Shown: positions 1 to 7,484, counted from the first letter of the stretch. The stretch: DNA of 11,499 nt from Thermotogae bacterium (GCA_003641785.1 QNAO01000010.1:1-11499); one strand, 5' to 3'. The notes: generated by a model from the letters alone, not told the origin. Made by a program: numbers and translations.

Positions 1-78
1 GTTTTTGCGCCGCTGTTTTGTTTCTTGTATAGCTTTCCTTATGACTTGTACTTTGTTCCCCATCTGTTTACCACTCAT
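1..78 (-). CDS. 5' tip of a minus-strand ORF, possibly tnpB (IS200/IS605 type)
   Basis: An open frame starts at ATG 78 (second in-frame ATG at 63) and runs off the left edge after 26 codons. The product is very basic, ending in a QETKQRRKN-like stretch. I recall similar N-termini (KVQVIRKAI, then a K/R-rich stretch) from long TnpB/OrfB proteins of thermophiles, but 26 residues are too few to be sure. No clear Shine-Dalgarno is visible. A TATAAT hexamer (minus strand, 92-87) lies only a few bases before the ATG, without a good -35. The hairpin at 130-174 and the broken feoB next to it support a mobile-element reading. It could also be an unrelated small ORF. Confidence 0.35.
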   Translation of the reverse strand, partial: MSGKQMGNKVQVIRKAIQETKQRRKN

Positions 79-129
79 GCTGTATTATTATACTTGAATG
101 TGCGACTTTAATTGTATGGACAACTAAAA

Positions 130-174
130 CCGCCTTTCATCCCATCCCCTGAAGAAGATGGGCTTTCTCGGTGG
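130..174. mobile_element. Hairpin resembling an IS200/IS605-family end
   Basis: The inner stem pairs CCCATC (141-146) with GATGGG (157-162) around a 10-nt loop. It is flanked by TTTCAT and CTTTCTC, with a possible outer stem CCGCC (130-134) and GGTGG (170-174) using one G-U pair. The pattern CTTTCATCCC...GGGCTTTCTCG resembles the subterminal hairpins of IS605-type elements as I remember them. The FeoB reading frame becomes recognisable immediately to the right, at about 171, and meets a stop at 150-152 inside the hairpin, so this is a plausible element/target junction. The outer pairing may run into feoB codons. Family and exact boundary are inferred. Confidence 0.45.
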
Positions 175-434
175 CTTCTGTAATTGGAATTTTTGGAACT
201 CTTGCTGGTGGAGTTGAAAATCTTGGTAGTTTTCTTCGAGCTCTCTTTACACCCATTTCGGCGTATTCGTTTATGTTGTTCAGTTTGTTGTATATTCCCT
301 GCGTAGCTTCGCTGGGGGCCCTTTTGAGAGAAGTCAAAATGAAGTGGACAATTTTTTCAGTAGTTCTGCTCGTTTCGCTTGCGTACCTCGTCTCTATGGC
401 TTTCAATCTTGTTGGCTCCTTGTTATTGGAATAA
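171..434 (+). pseudogene. feoB: FeoB ferrous iron transporter, C-terminal remnant
   Basis: The 87 codons encode the hydrophobic C-terminus of FeoB, the GTP-dependent inner-membrane Fe(II) transporter. The diagnostic block is FTPISAYSFMLFSLLYIPC followed by ASLGALLREVKMKW; in this family the conserved LLYxPC cysteine lies in a membrane segment and is followed by the R-E-x-x-x-KW loop. A last hydrophobic helix ends at the TAA. Full FeoB proteins are about 650-770 aa, so the G domain and most membrane helices are missing here. The frame is closed upstream by a stop at 150-152, and the GTG at 171 has no Shine-Dalgarno. The missing part probably lies left of the window beyond an inserted element. 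The identity is firm; that insertion caused the break is inferred. Confidence 0.72.
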
Positions 435-441
435 GCCAAAA

Positions 442-530
442 CTGCCCTTTTGATTAAACGAAATATGGACACTTGTTGCAGAAAGCTTCCACTCAAAGGA
501 ACGGAAGCTTTCTGCCCCTTTGATCGAACC
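442..530. repeat. Imperfect direct repeat flanking a hairpin
   Basis: CTGCCCTTTTGATTAAAC (442-459) and CTGCCCCTTTGATCGAAC (512-529) match at 15 of 18 positions, with copies starting 70 bp apart. They bracket the stem at 478-515; the second copy shares its first four bases with the right arm. No protein-coding role is evident. Confidence 0.5.
478..515. terminator. Strong hairpin between convergent genes, probable bidirectional terminator
   Basis: GCAGAAAGCTTCC (478-490) pairs perfectly with GGAAGCTTTCTGC (503-515), giving a 13-bp stem with a 12-nt loop. It lies between the end of the feoB remnant (+) and the end of the sugar operon (-), where both transcription units should stop. Neither side is followed by a proper U tract (CCCCTTTG on +, AACAAGTG on -), so termination may be inefficient, or the stem may instead protect 3' ends. 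Confidence 0.55.
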
Positions 531-557
531 TGCCAGTAGATCGTTTCCTCTGAGCTA

Positions 558-1442
558 CTACCAACTCACGAGCTCGAAGATAATTTCGAAACTGTATTGC
601 TCGTTGGGTGATAGTGTTTCTTTGAATCTCTCGTCAGTAAGTCTTACTGATGGTGATCCTCCAACGCACTCCTGCCAGTTTTTCCCCCATATTTGGACAT
701 AATGCCTCGAGTAGGTATCTGTCAAGATCTTTTTCAGGACATATTTTCCCCTACTGACTCCAAAAAACTCAAGATCATTTTCCAAGGTGATCAGTTCATA
801 TTCCTCAAAATCTTCTAAGCTTCTGCCATTCAGATCTGGGAAATCTGTCGTTATGACCCCATCAGAAAGATGGAAGTTGGTGAATTCTTTTACAGAAATA
901 ACAACTTCGCTTTCAGATACGTTTTGTACAATTACATTGATGAAAATTCTTGGATTGTTATCTTTAATCACCAATTCTATTGTTGTGTTTAATTTTTCTA
1001 CTGGATTCATACCCCTTAAAATGATTCTGGCTTCGTTGTCAGCTTCGATGATTTCGTATTTCTCATATGGATAAGGCTGATTACTTCTTGGATTCCATGG
1101 AATGGAGATGTAAAATCCACCCAGTTCGAAGACATATTGGGATGTCACTTCATCCAGGAAAGGTAAGATATATGGATCTTCCGAAGAGAAAATCATTTCT
1201 TCTCTTTCGTCGCATAAAGGGTGAAGTCGCCAGATTATTCTTCCTCTATTTGGTAGAACTTCTAAGACAAACAGGCCGTTGTTGATTCTCAATATATCCG
1301 GGTTTGACGAAGTGACATGTAGTTCGTCAACAGCCAGTATCTCTCGATTTTCTACTGAAACTTGTACGCCCAAAACCTCTACAATTATCAGTATCGCAAG
1401 GAACAGGAGTAGTTTCCCTTTTCCCATGTTTAATCCCCCCAT
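558..1442 (-). CDS. Exported mutarotase-fold (aldose 1-epimerase-like) protein
   Basis: The 294-aa product has an N-terminal hydrophobic segment (about residues 9-30, after GKGK), read as a signal peptide or membrane anchor. The rest is mostly beta-strand-like. The block FVLEVLPNRGRIIWRL, the later GGFYISIPW and the segment ending FTNFHLSDG resemble the galactose-mutarotase beta-sandwich seen in aldose 1-epimerase and related domains. I do not see a confident catalytic His/Glu set. It is the last gene of the sugar operon: the permease stop TGA directly abuts its ATG at 1442. A second ATG at 1427, after a GGGGGG run, would give a cleaner signal peptide and may be the true start. A role outside the membrane, binding or epimerising the imported sugar, is inferred. 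The fold is moderately supported; the activity is unknown. Confidence 0.55.
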   Translation of the reverse strand: MGGLNMGKGKLLLFLAILIIVEVLGVQVSVENREILAVDELHVTSSNPDILRINNGLFVLEVLPNRGRIIWRLHPLCDEREEMIFSSEDPYILPFLDEVTSQYVFELGGFYISIPWNPRSNQPYPYEKYEIIEADNEARIILRGMNPVEKLNTTIELVIKDNNPRIFINVIVQNVSESEVVISVKEFTNFHLSDGVITTDFPDLNGRSLEDFEEYELITLENDLEFFGVSRGKYVLKKILTDTYSRHYVQIWGKNWQECVGGSPSVRLTDERFKETLSPNEQYSFEIIFELVSW

Positions 1443-2273
1443 TCAGTCCTTTAAAGCTCCAGAGGACAGTCCAGAAATGAACTGCTTGGTAAAAGGCAAA
1501 AATAACATTATTATCGGTACAACAACCAAAGTTGTAGCAGCCAGCAGTGGTCCCCATTCTATATACTGATCTGTCATGTAAGTGGCCAATCCTAAGGGAA
1601 CAGTCTTCTTCCAGTCTGATGTTATTATTATCTGCGCAAGCGAATATTCGCCCCACGTGGTTACCAAAACATACATGAAAGTCGTTACTATTCCAGGAAG
1701 GCTCATTGGCAAAGTTATAGAAACAAATGCTCTGAAACTCGATGCACCATCAACCTTGGCTGCTTCTTCTAACTCAACTGGAATCGCCTGAAAGAACGAT
1801 TTCAGAAACCAGACAGCAAAGGGAGTATTGATCGCAACATACACCAAAATGAGCCCTATCAAATTATCCGTTAATCGCATTCTTGCAAGCAGACTATATA
1901 TGGGCAAAAGAAGTGGAATTCCGGGTAAAACATAGATGATTAGAAGCATCCTGCTGAAGATATCACTTCCAGGGAATGGATATCTAGACAGACCATAGGC
2001 GCCTATCACAGCCAAGAAATTCGCAAACGCACTTGCCAAAATTCCCACAATTAAGCTGTTGACAACATTTTGTGGAAAATCTTTTGAGGGATATCTTGTG
2101 AAAAATATGAATTCATAGTGCTTGAAAGTGAACTCTCTTGGAAACAGAGATGGCTTCAGCGTCATTATTTCTTTGAAACTCTTGAAGGATGAACTTATTA
2201 TCCAGAAAAATGGAAAAAGCAAGGCTATGAGTATCAGGACTATTATTAGTTTTCTTACAGACTCTTTGAACAG
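1443..2273 (-). CDS. ABC sugar transporter permease, MalG type, probable CTG start
   Basis: Inner-membrane permease of the carbohydrate-uptake ABC family that includes MalG. The hydrophobic helix near the N-terminus ends in FPFFWIISSSFKS, and the EAA loop for ATPase contact reads EEAAKVDGASSF...ITLPMSLPG (about residues 169-189 of 276). The first in-frame ATG/GTG/TTG is a TTG at 2222, but it has no Shine-Dalgarno and would cut off most of the first helix. The frame stays open upstream to a stop at 2312-2310. A CTG at 2273-2271 sits nine bases after AAGGAG and two bases after the preceding permease's stop, and it restores a basic N-terminus plus a full helix (LIIVLILIALLFPFFWI). I therefore choose CTG, which is rare; function is clear whichever start is used. 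Confidence 0.88.
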   Translation of the reverse strand: MFKESVRKLIIVLILIALLFPFFWIISSSFKSFKEIMTLKPSLFPREFTFKHYEFIFFTRYPSKDFPQNVVNSLIVGILASAFANFLAVIGAYGLSRYPFPGSDIFSRMLLIIYVLPGIPLLLPIYSLLARMRLTDNLIGLILVYVAINTPFAVWFLKSFFQAIPVELEEAAKVDGASSFRAFVSITLPMSLPGIVTTFMYVLVTTWGEYSLAQIIITSDWKKTVPLGLATYMTDQYIEWGPLLAATTLVVVPIIMLFLPFTKQFISGLSSGALKD

Positions 2274-2274
2274 A

Positions 2275-3147
2275 TCAAGCCACTCCTTTCTTTTCCCTTG
2301 GCGTGAATACTATGAAGTAGATGACGGCAACACCTATTAGAATTAGAGTTGATATTAAAGCGGCTGCGGAAGCTTTTCCTGCTTCGTATGTCTTAAACGC
2401 GAGTTTGTAGATGTAGGTTGGCAGAGTCATTGTGGAATTGGCTGGGCCACCTTGGGTTGTCAGCCATATCAAGTCGAAAGTGTTGAAACTCCACATGAAG
2501 GCAAGCAAGCCAACAAACCAAATTATCCTTCCAATCAATGGAAAAGTTATATGGATAAGCCTTTTAAAAGAATTTGCCCCATCAACCTTAGCAGCGTCAT
2601 ACAACGATGTAGGAATAGTGGACAACGCCGCCAACATTAGGATAGTTCCAAAAGGTATGAAGTGCCAGGAATTTATCAGCACTAATATGTGAAACGCTAA
2701 GGATGTAGAACCGAGAAAATTCACCAAAGACAGGCCTAAACACTTTATCAAGTAATTCACGTAACCTATGTTAGGTTCCAGGAGCCATCTCCATACTATT
2801 GAAACCACTACCATGGGTAATATCCAGGGAATCAACAATACACTTCGCACAAATTGATAAAACCTTCCCTTCCTGTTTAAAAGCAGAGCTAAAAGCAGTG
2901 GAACTGTTAACTGAATCAAAAGGTTTTCAGCAGTCCACAGAAAGCTCTTGCCAATGGAATCGATAAAGGTTTCATCTTCGAGTAAATCGAGGTAATTCTT
3001 CAAGCCGGTAAAGGCAGGATTCTTTTCAAATCCAAATCTAACATCTCTGAGAGAATTGTTCAGCATAGTAATTATTGGAAGGACAACAATGAATAAAACC
3101 AATATAATAACTGGAAGAACAAATATTAATCCTCTATATTTTTTCAT
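2275..3147 (-). CDS. ABC sugar transporter permease, MalF/UgpA type
   Basis: The 290-aa inner-membrane protein begins with a short basic stretch (MKKYRG) and a long helix (residues 7-28), followed by several more membrane helices. The EAA loop reads YDAAKVDGANSFKRLIHITF (about 183-202), as in carbohydrate-uptake family 1 permeases. Sequences such as FLWTAENLLIQLTVPLLLALLLN and LLIPWILPMVVVSIVWRW are typical. GGAGG lies eight bases before the ATG. It pairs with the MalG-type gene just downstream to form the transmembrane channel. No ATP-binding subunit is encoded nearby, so a shared MsmK/UgpC-like ATPase from elsewhere is likely. Confidence 0.92.
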   Translation of the reverse strand: MKKYRGLIFVLPVIILVLFIVVLPIITMLNNSLRDVRFGFEKNPAFTGLKNYLDLLEDETFIDSIGKSFLWTAENLLIQLTVPLLLALLLNRKGRFYQFVRSVLLIPWILPMVVVSIVWRWLLEPNIGYVNYLIKCLGLSLVNFLGSTSLAFHILVLINSWHFIPFGTILMLAALSTIPTSLYDAAKVDGANSFKRLIHITFPLIGRIIWFVGLLAFMWSFNTFDLIWLTTQGGPANSTMTLPTYIYKLAFKTYEAGKASAAALISTLILIGVAVIYFIVFTPREKKGVA

Positions 3148-3182
3148 CCAAGTTCCTCCAAATGCTCTTTATGGTAGACATA

Positions 3183-3206
3183 AAGGTGGGGATACTTCCC
3201 CACCTT
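3183..3206 (-). promoter_or_regulatory. Intercistronic hairpin after the binding-protein gene
   Basis: AAGGTGGGG (3183-3191) pairs perfectly with CCCCACCTT (3198-3206) around a 6-nt loop. It starts five bases beyond the binding-protein stop and precedes the permease Shine-Dalgarno by about 24 bases. The transcript has no long U run after it. Such stems commonly protect the 3' end of the binding-protein message or partly terminate transcription, so that binding protein is made in excess over permeases. The structure is visible; the role is inferred. Confidence 0.6.
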
Positions 3207-3211
3207 AGAGA

Positions 3212-4507
3212 CTATTTCATAAACGATTCCATTTTTTCTTCAGCCCACTTCACAGCATCAACAACACCCATTTTGTTTGTCACGACATTTTGAATCATTT
3301 CTGCAAGGGTATTCGCTCCTGAGATGCTTCCTATTGCCAGATTGACAGCGGAACCCGTTTCAAAACCGTACAGCGTTCCATAATTCGTCGCCTCGATTAT
3401 GACTTCGTTCATGTGCCTGAAAGCCTTTATAATAGGATCATCCCAGTAGTGCTCGGATTCCTGAGCTGCCTTTGTGACAGGGACGAAGGAACCTGGCTCC
3501 ATCTGCGCTGTTAGTATGGCGTTTATGTCTGGCCTCATTATGAATATCAAGAATTTCTTAACAGCTTCAAGATGCCCCTTCTCAACGGCTGATTTGAATA
3601 TGTGTACATCATTGGGATATATAAGATTTCCCTTGACACCATCTATGGGGTACGGTTGAATCACTGCATCCAAGTCGTAGTTTTCTAAGTCGTAGAAGCG
3701 TTTCTGTAAGCCTCCGAAATATGGCATCATGGCTATCTTTCCAGCGCTGAAGTTCATCTCAATTTCTCCCCAAGCCCAGCCGGTCGAACCAGGAGGAGAA
3801 AACATATACAGGTCTTTATAAAATTCCACAGCTCTGAGTGTTTGAGGTGAGTTAAAAGTTAAATTTCCTTTTTCATCGAAGAACTTCACCCCAAGATTTG
3901 CCATTATCGTGTAAACCTGTTCCTGAGTACAAAGATTATTTCCTGCAGTTAGCCCTATTCCGTATATTGTGTCTCCTTTCTCACTTGAAAGGAGGGTGAT
4001 CTTCTGCGCGGCAAGGAGTAGTTCATTCCACGTCCTCGGTGGTTCTTTTGTGCCAAGATATTGCTCAAGAATGCTTGGGCGGTATATCAAGACCATTGGC
4101 ATGGTCCATATTGGAACTCCCCAATACTTCCCGTTGATTTTGTAAGGAGCCAACTGAGATTGGACATATTGATACTTCGAGTCTAATTCCTGGATTATGT
4201 CATCGACGGGAATGATTGCGTTTGCTTCATATGCTGTTATGGTTAATTCTGGGAGAGAAAACTGAAAATCTGGTGTTGTTCCAGCTTCGATTGCGGCTAA
4301 TGTTTTTGTCCAAGCATCACCCCAGGGTACAACTTGCTGGATCACTTTGATATCCGGATTTTCCTTTTGAAACAGATTGATTATTTTCTGAAAGGCGGCG
4401 ACTCTGTGTGCAGGCGCTTCATGATGCCAAAAAACTATCGTTGTGGTACCTAAAATCACCAAGGGAAGTACCGTTAGCAACACTAACAAAATCACGAATT
4501 TTCTCAT
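3212..4507 (-). CDS. ABC transporter sugar-binding protein (family 1)
   Basis: The 431-aa extracytoplasmic solute-binding protein starts MRK followed by a hydrophobic core to about residue 20 (LPLVILG), a signal peptide probably cut by signal peptidase I because no lipobox cysteine follows. The mature part opens TTTIVFWHHEAP and has family-1 signatures: FQKENPDIKV near the start, then PMVLIYRPSILEQYLGTKEP followed by RTWNELLLAAQKI, and later FSAGKIAMMPYFGG. These fit MalE/UgpB-like proteins. It delivers a sugar or oligosaccharide to the two permeases downstream. The ATG overlaps the kinase stop by one base (TAATG), with GGGAGG eight bases upstream. The ligand cannot be read from sequence. Confidence 0.92.
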   Translation of the reverse strand: MRKFVILLVLLTVLPLVILGTTTIVFWHHEAPAHRVAAFQKIINLFQKENPDIKVIQQVVPWGDAWTKTLAAIEAGTTPDFQFSLPELTITAYEANAIIPVDDIIQELDSKYQYVQSQLAPYKINGKYWGVPIWTMPMVLIYRPSILEQYLGTKEPPRTWNELLLAAQKITLLSSEKGDTIYGIGLTAGNNLCTQEQVYTIMANLGVKFFDEKGNLTFNSPQTLRAVEFYKDLYMFSPPGSTGWAWGEIEMNFSAGKIAMMPYFGGLQKRFYDLENYDLDAVIQPYPIDGVKGNLIYPNDVHIFKSAVEKGHLEAVKKFLIFIMRPDINAILTAQMEPGSFVPVTKAAQESEHYWDDPIIKAFRHMNEVIIEATNYGTLYGFETGSAVNLAIGSISGANTLAEMIQNVVTNKMGVVDAVKWAEEKMESFMK

Positions 4508-5958
4508 TACCTATCCCTCCCGGTCAACAGTATTTTCGAAAGATTTCTGAACATCTCAAACCGTTTCAAGATTTTACTCTCACCCCCTTTGTTCAGTGCG
4601 TTCAATTTGCTGACTTTTACCATATTTGCTTGCGCTTGGCGAATATCGTTATAAATTCCGCAACCAACTGCCCCTACTATCGCGGCGCCGACTATAGACG
4701 CTTCTTTTTGATCTGAAACGTAGATATTTCTGGATTCATACAAGGAGAGAACTATATCCTGAATTATCGGAACCTTGGCTGCCAATGATTGAAGAACTAA
4801 ATTGTCCTTTTCCTCTGTGAACTCTTCAATTACATTTGATGACTCTTTCAACGAAAAGAGCGCTCCTTCGATTAAAGCTCTGCAGAATTCAGCTTCTGAA
4901 TCTTGATCACTTATATTTAGAAATGCTCCAAGGGGTTCATAAATCATGTGCGGAGTTCCAGTCCCTTGAATGAAAGGTAGATACAACAGGTTCATATCTT
5001 CTTTCGATTCACCCGCAAGTTTGAACACTTCACTGGTATCTCTTGCCAGTATTCGTGAAAACCAGTCAAAGGAGTAGCCACCAGCCGGTACAGTTCCGAG
5101 ATAAAAGTAATTTTCTAAATCAACAAATAAAAAGGTGAAGATTTTGCCTCTGAGTTTGTCTAACAACCTCGGATCTGTTGTCAATAGCTGCCCGGCTGTT
5201 CCCAGTACCAGAACAAGTGTATTGTTGTTCACTTTGCTGCCAAGTGCGGCAGTTGCCAGATCTCCTGCGCCAATTACCACTGGAATCCCAGGTTTCAACC
5301 CTGTTATCCTGGCTATGTCTTCTCTCAAATTGCCAACCTTTTCATAGCTATTGACGACTTCGGGAAGAACAGAAACGCTTAGGCCGAGCTCTGCAAGAAA
5401 TTCTTTATCCCAAGATTTGCTTGTCAGATTGAACATCAATGTTCCAGAGGCGTCGGTGAAATCCGTGAAAACCTCTCTGCAAAGTTTAAAGGCTATGAAA
5501 TCCTTTGGCTGAAGTATTTTCCAAACGGACTTGAAGATACTGGGTTCAGTGTTTTTTAAGTGCAGTAACTTTGGCAAAGGAAATCCCGGGATAGCAGGGT
5601 TGAAGAATTTCTCACTAATAACATCTCTGTATTCTCTATTCAGAAATTCACATTCTTTGCTCGCTCTTAAGTCATTCCAAAGCCAGGCGTCAAAGATCGG
5701 TTCTCCATTTCTGTCAATTGTAAGTAACGCGTGCATGTTTCCAGTCAACGCTATTGCATCAAAGCTGTTGTTGCTTTCTAAATCAATCAATTCGGGAATT
5801 AGTCTCAAAGTCTCAGAGAACCAACATTCTGCAGACTGCTCTGTTGGGGATTTTCGTGGCAGAGCGCTGCTAACGATATTTCTGATTTCTCCTGTCTCAT
5901 CAACGCAAGCGATTTTTAGTCGCGTCGTTCCAATATCAATGACCAGCACTTTGCTCAT
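4507..5958 (-). CDS. FGGY-family sugar kinase, xylulokinase-like
   Basis: The 483-aa cytoplasmic kinase is of normal FGGY length and closest in motif pattern to XylB. Residues 7-15 (IDIGTTRLK) form the first phosphate-binding loop. GNMHALL (73-79) matches the Met-His sugar-site motif, followed by LWNDLRA (93-99), NPAIPGFPLPKLLHL (120-134), QPKDF and TDASGT (168-173). The catalytic base is D233 in GAGDLATAALG, and residues 328-348 resemble the XylB domain-II start (GTGTPH...GAF). The usual C-terminal GGGA(R/K)S adenine-site motif is replaced by Q390-S-L-A, which is unusual. It lies between the SIS gene (nine bases apart, GAGGTGA Shine-Dalgarno) and the binding protein. It probably phosphorylates the imported ketose or its derivative; calling it true xylulokinase would be over-precise. 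Confidence 0.85.
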   Translation of the reverse strand: MSKVLVIDIGTTRLKIACVDETGEIRNIVSSALPRKSPTEQSAECWFSETLRLIPELIDLESNNSFDAIALTGNMHALLTIDRNGEPIFDAWLWNDLRASKECEFLNREYRDVISEKFFNPAIPGFPLPKLLHLKNTEPSIFKSVWKILQPKDFIAFKLCREVFTDFTDASGTLMFNLTSKSWDKEFLAELGLSVSVLPEVVNSYEKVGNLREDIARITGLKPGIPVVIGAGDLATAALGSKVNNNTLVLVLGTAGQLLTTDPRLLDKLRGKIFTFLFVDLENYFYLGTVPAGGYSFDWFSRILARDTSEVFKLAGESKEDMNLLYLPFIQGTGTPHMIYEPLGAFLNISDQDSEAEFCRALIEGALFSLKESSNVIEEFTEEKDNLVLQSLAAKVPIIQDIVLSLYESRNIYVSDQKEASIVGAAIVGAVGCGIYNDIRQAQANMVKVSKLNALNKGGESKILKRFEMFRNLSKILLTGRDR

Positions 5959-5967
5959 ACATCACCT

Positions 5968-6708
5968 CTAAGGCATCATGAGAATCCTCTTGAAAAAATC
6001 GTTCTGAAGGATTTTTTCGTTTTTACCCATTCCCTGAGGGATATTGGCACTCGTAAAGACGTTGGGTTCTATGCCTTTTTTGACTAACTCCTCGACAATT
6101 TCCATGGAGATTGAATGAAGAATAAATGCTCCCAGTATAGTTGAGATGGGTCCCATCAGATTGCCTGCGATTTCCATCGTGGCATCACCGGGATCAACGT
6201 GATTATCTATTATTACGTCAGGCTCAGTGTCCAACAGCTTCTTGCCTGAACTGTGGTTGCTTGGAAACTCTCTGTAGGCGATAGAAGTAATCACTATAAG
6301 CCTCACCCCCAAATCTTTTGCTCTCAGCGCTACTTCAACAGGGACTGCGTTCTTACCAGAAGTTGAAATTATTACGAGAATGTCACCTTTTTCCAACCTT
6401 GAGCAAGAGACTATGTCTCTTCCAAACTGCTCATTTCTTTCCATCAAACTCGTAAGAACAGGTTTTGTGTTTGTTACACTGAGACCTGGAGCAAATAGGG
6501 GCTCATACTCTGCAAGTGAACCAGCACGATAAAAGGCTTCCTCTGCGAGAATGGAGGAATGCGTGCATCCAAAAATGTATATGTGCTTTTTATTCAATAT
6601 TGCGTTGGTTATTAGCAGTGCGGCTTTCTTTATGTTGCTTTCTTCGTTTTCGCATACTTGGCTCAATTTTGCAACGATTTTTTCTGAGTATTCCTTCATT
6701 AACGACAC
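5968..6708 (-). CDS. SIS-domain phosphosugar-binding protein, UPF0309 family
   Basis: The 246-aa SIS-domain protein has the UPF0309 pattern: IYIFGCTHSSILAEEAFYRAG (about 43-63), FAPGLSVTN, ILVIISTSGKNAVPVEVAL (about 110-128) with the Ser/Thr phosphate loop, HSSGKKL, then VDPGDATMEI and IEPNVFTSANI near the end. SIS domains bind phosphosugars and often isomerise ketose and aldose phosphates. UPF0309 members sit in sugar operons but have no settled reaction that I know of. Start: GGAGG at 6720-6716 is seven bases from GTG 6708 but only one base from the earlier in-frame ATG 6714, so GTG is preferred. Next to an FGGY kinase it may act on that kinase's product; this is inference. Confidence 0.85.
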   Translation of the reverse strand: MSLMKEYSEKIVAKLSQVCENEESNIKKAALLITNAILNKKHIYIFGCTHSSILAEEAFYRAGSLAEYEPLFAPGLSVTNTKPVLTSLMERNEQFGRDIVSCSRLEKGDILVIISTSGKNAVPVEVALRAKDLGVRLIVITSIAYREFPSNHSSGKKLLDTEPDVIIDNHVDPGDATMEIAGNLMGPISTILGAFILHSISMEIVEELVKKGIEPNVFTSANIPQGMGKNEKILQNDFFKRILMMP

Positions 6709-6723
6709 TTTCATCCCTCCAAA

Positions 6724-7461
6724 TTATTTGTGAAGTGAGAACTTGAAAACATATATATCGCCTCTGTAATGTGATCTGACAAGCTCTAAAGGTCTGTTGT
6801 CTTTCAAATATGTTTTCCTAATTCTCGAGATGGAGCACAGATCAGGGGGACATTGAAGTAGCCTTGATACAAGCCTTGGAATTCTCTCAACCCGCATTTC
6901 TTCTTCTCCGTAATCCGGTGGGTATCCAAGGGATTCAAGAGCTTCGTATAAAGAAACATCGCCACTGAAATCTATCTCACACAATCTTTCGAGCTTCTTG
7001 TCAAGTGAAAGATTGATGTAGGCTTCCTGATATGCTACTGCTATATTTTCCATATATCTGATACGCGCCAGAAGCAACACTCGCGACAGACTTGTTATCG
7101 AGAAAAATCTTCTCACTTCCTTATCAGGTTCGATGAGTTTTTTCTCCATAACCTTGCTGCTGGCGCTGTAACCAAGATCTCTCATCTCATGTAAAAAGCC
7201 TTTCAGGCAATTAGGATATTGTATTGTTTTTGGTGGTGCTACAAAAGTTCCTTTGCCTGCTTTTCTAAGGACAAGACCTCTTTTCTGCAGATTGTTGAGT
7301 GCTGTTCTTACTGTTGTTCTGCTGACTGAGTATTTTCTAATTAGCTCCTCTTCCGTAGGTAGTTTGTCGTTCGGTTTTAGTGAGGAAATCAGCGACTCCA
7401 ACTCTTTTTCTATGAGGTAATAAGCTGGCAGTTTCTTTAGATATTCATCTTCTAATCTCAA
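6724..7461 (-). CDS. GntR-family repressor with UTRA ligand domain (HutC subfamily)
   Basis: The protein has an N-terminal winged helix: KLPTEEELIRKYSVSRTTV then RTALNNLQKRGLVLRKAGKGTFV, about residues 33-74, the classic GntR DNA-binding domain. A UTRA effector domain of about 160 aa follows (FLHEMRDLGYSASSKV, RIRYMENIAVAYQEAYINL), which in HutC-type regulators senses a small molecule, often a phosphosugar. I choose TTG 7461 because GGGAG lies eight bases upstream; TTG 7476 or GTG 7470 would add up to five residues without better signals. It is the first gene of the operon, and the palindrome at 7485-7506 lies 23 bases upstream of this start, over the operon's own transcription start. It is therefore probably an autoregulated repressor released by a pathway sugar phosphate. 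Confidence 0.9.
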   Translation of the reverse strand: MRLEDEYLKKLPAYYLIEKELESLISSLKPNDKLPTEEELIRKYSVSRTTVRTALNNLQKRGLVLRKAGKGTFVAPPKTIQYPNCLKGFLHEMRDLGYSASSKVMEKKLIEPDKEVRRFFSITSLSRVLLLARIRYMENIAVAYQEAYINLSLDKKLERLCEIDFSGDVSLYEALESLGYPPDYGEEEMRVERIPRLVSRLLQCPPDLCSISRIRKTYLKDNRPLELVRSHYRGDIYVFKFSLHK

Positions 7462-7484
7462 ATATTTCACTCCCAATAAGAATG

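Noticed and set aside
137..496. 119-codon minus-strand open frame
   Set aside because: It is antisense to the clearly FeoB-like frame, runs into the hairpin, and its basic, low-complexity product resembles no family.
1443..2222. TTG 2222 as permease start
   Set aside because: It has no Shine-Dalgarno and would remove most of the first membrane helix that the upstream open frame encodes.
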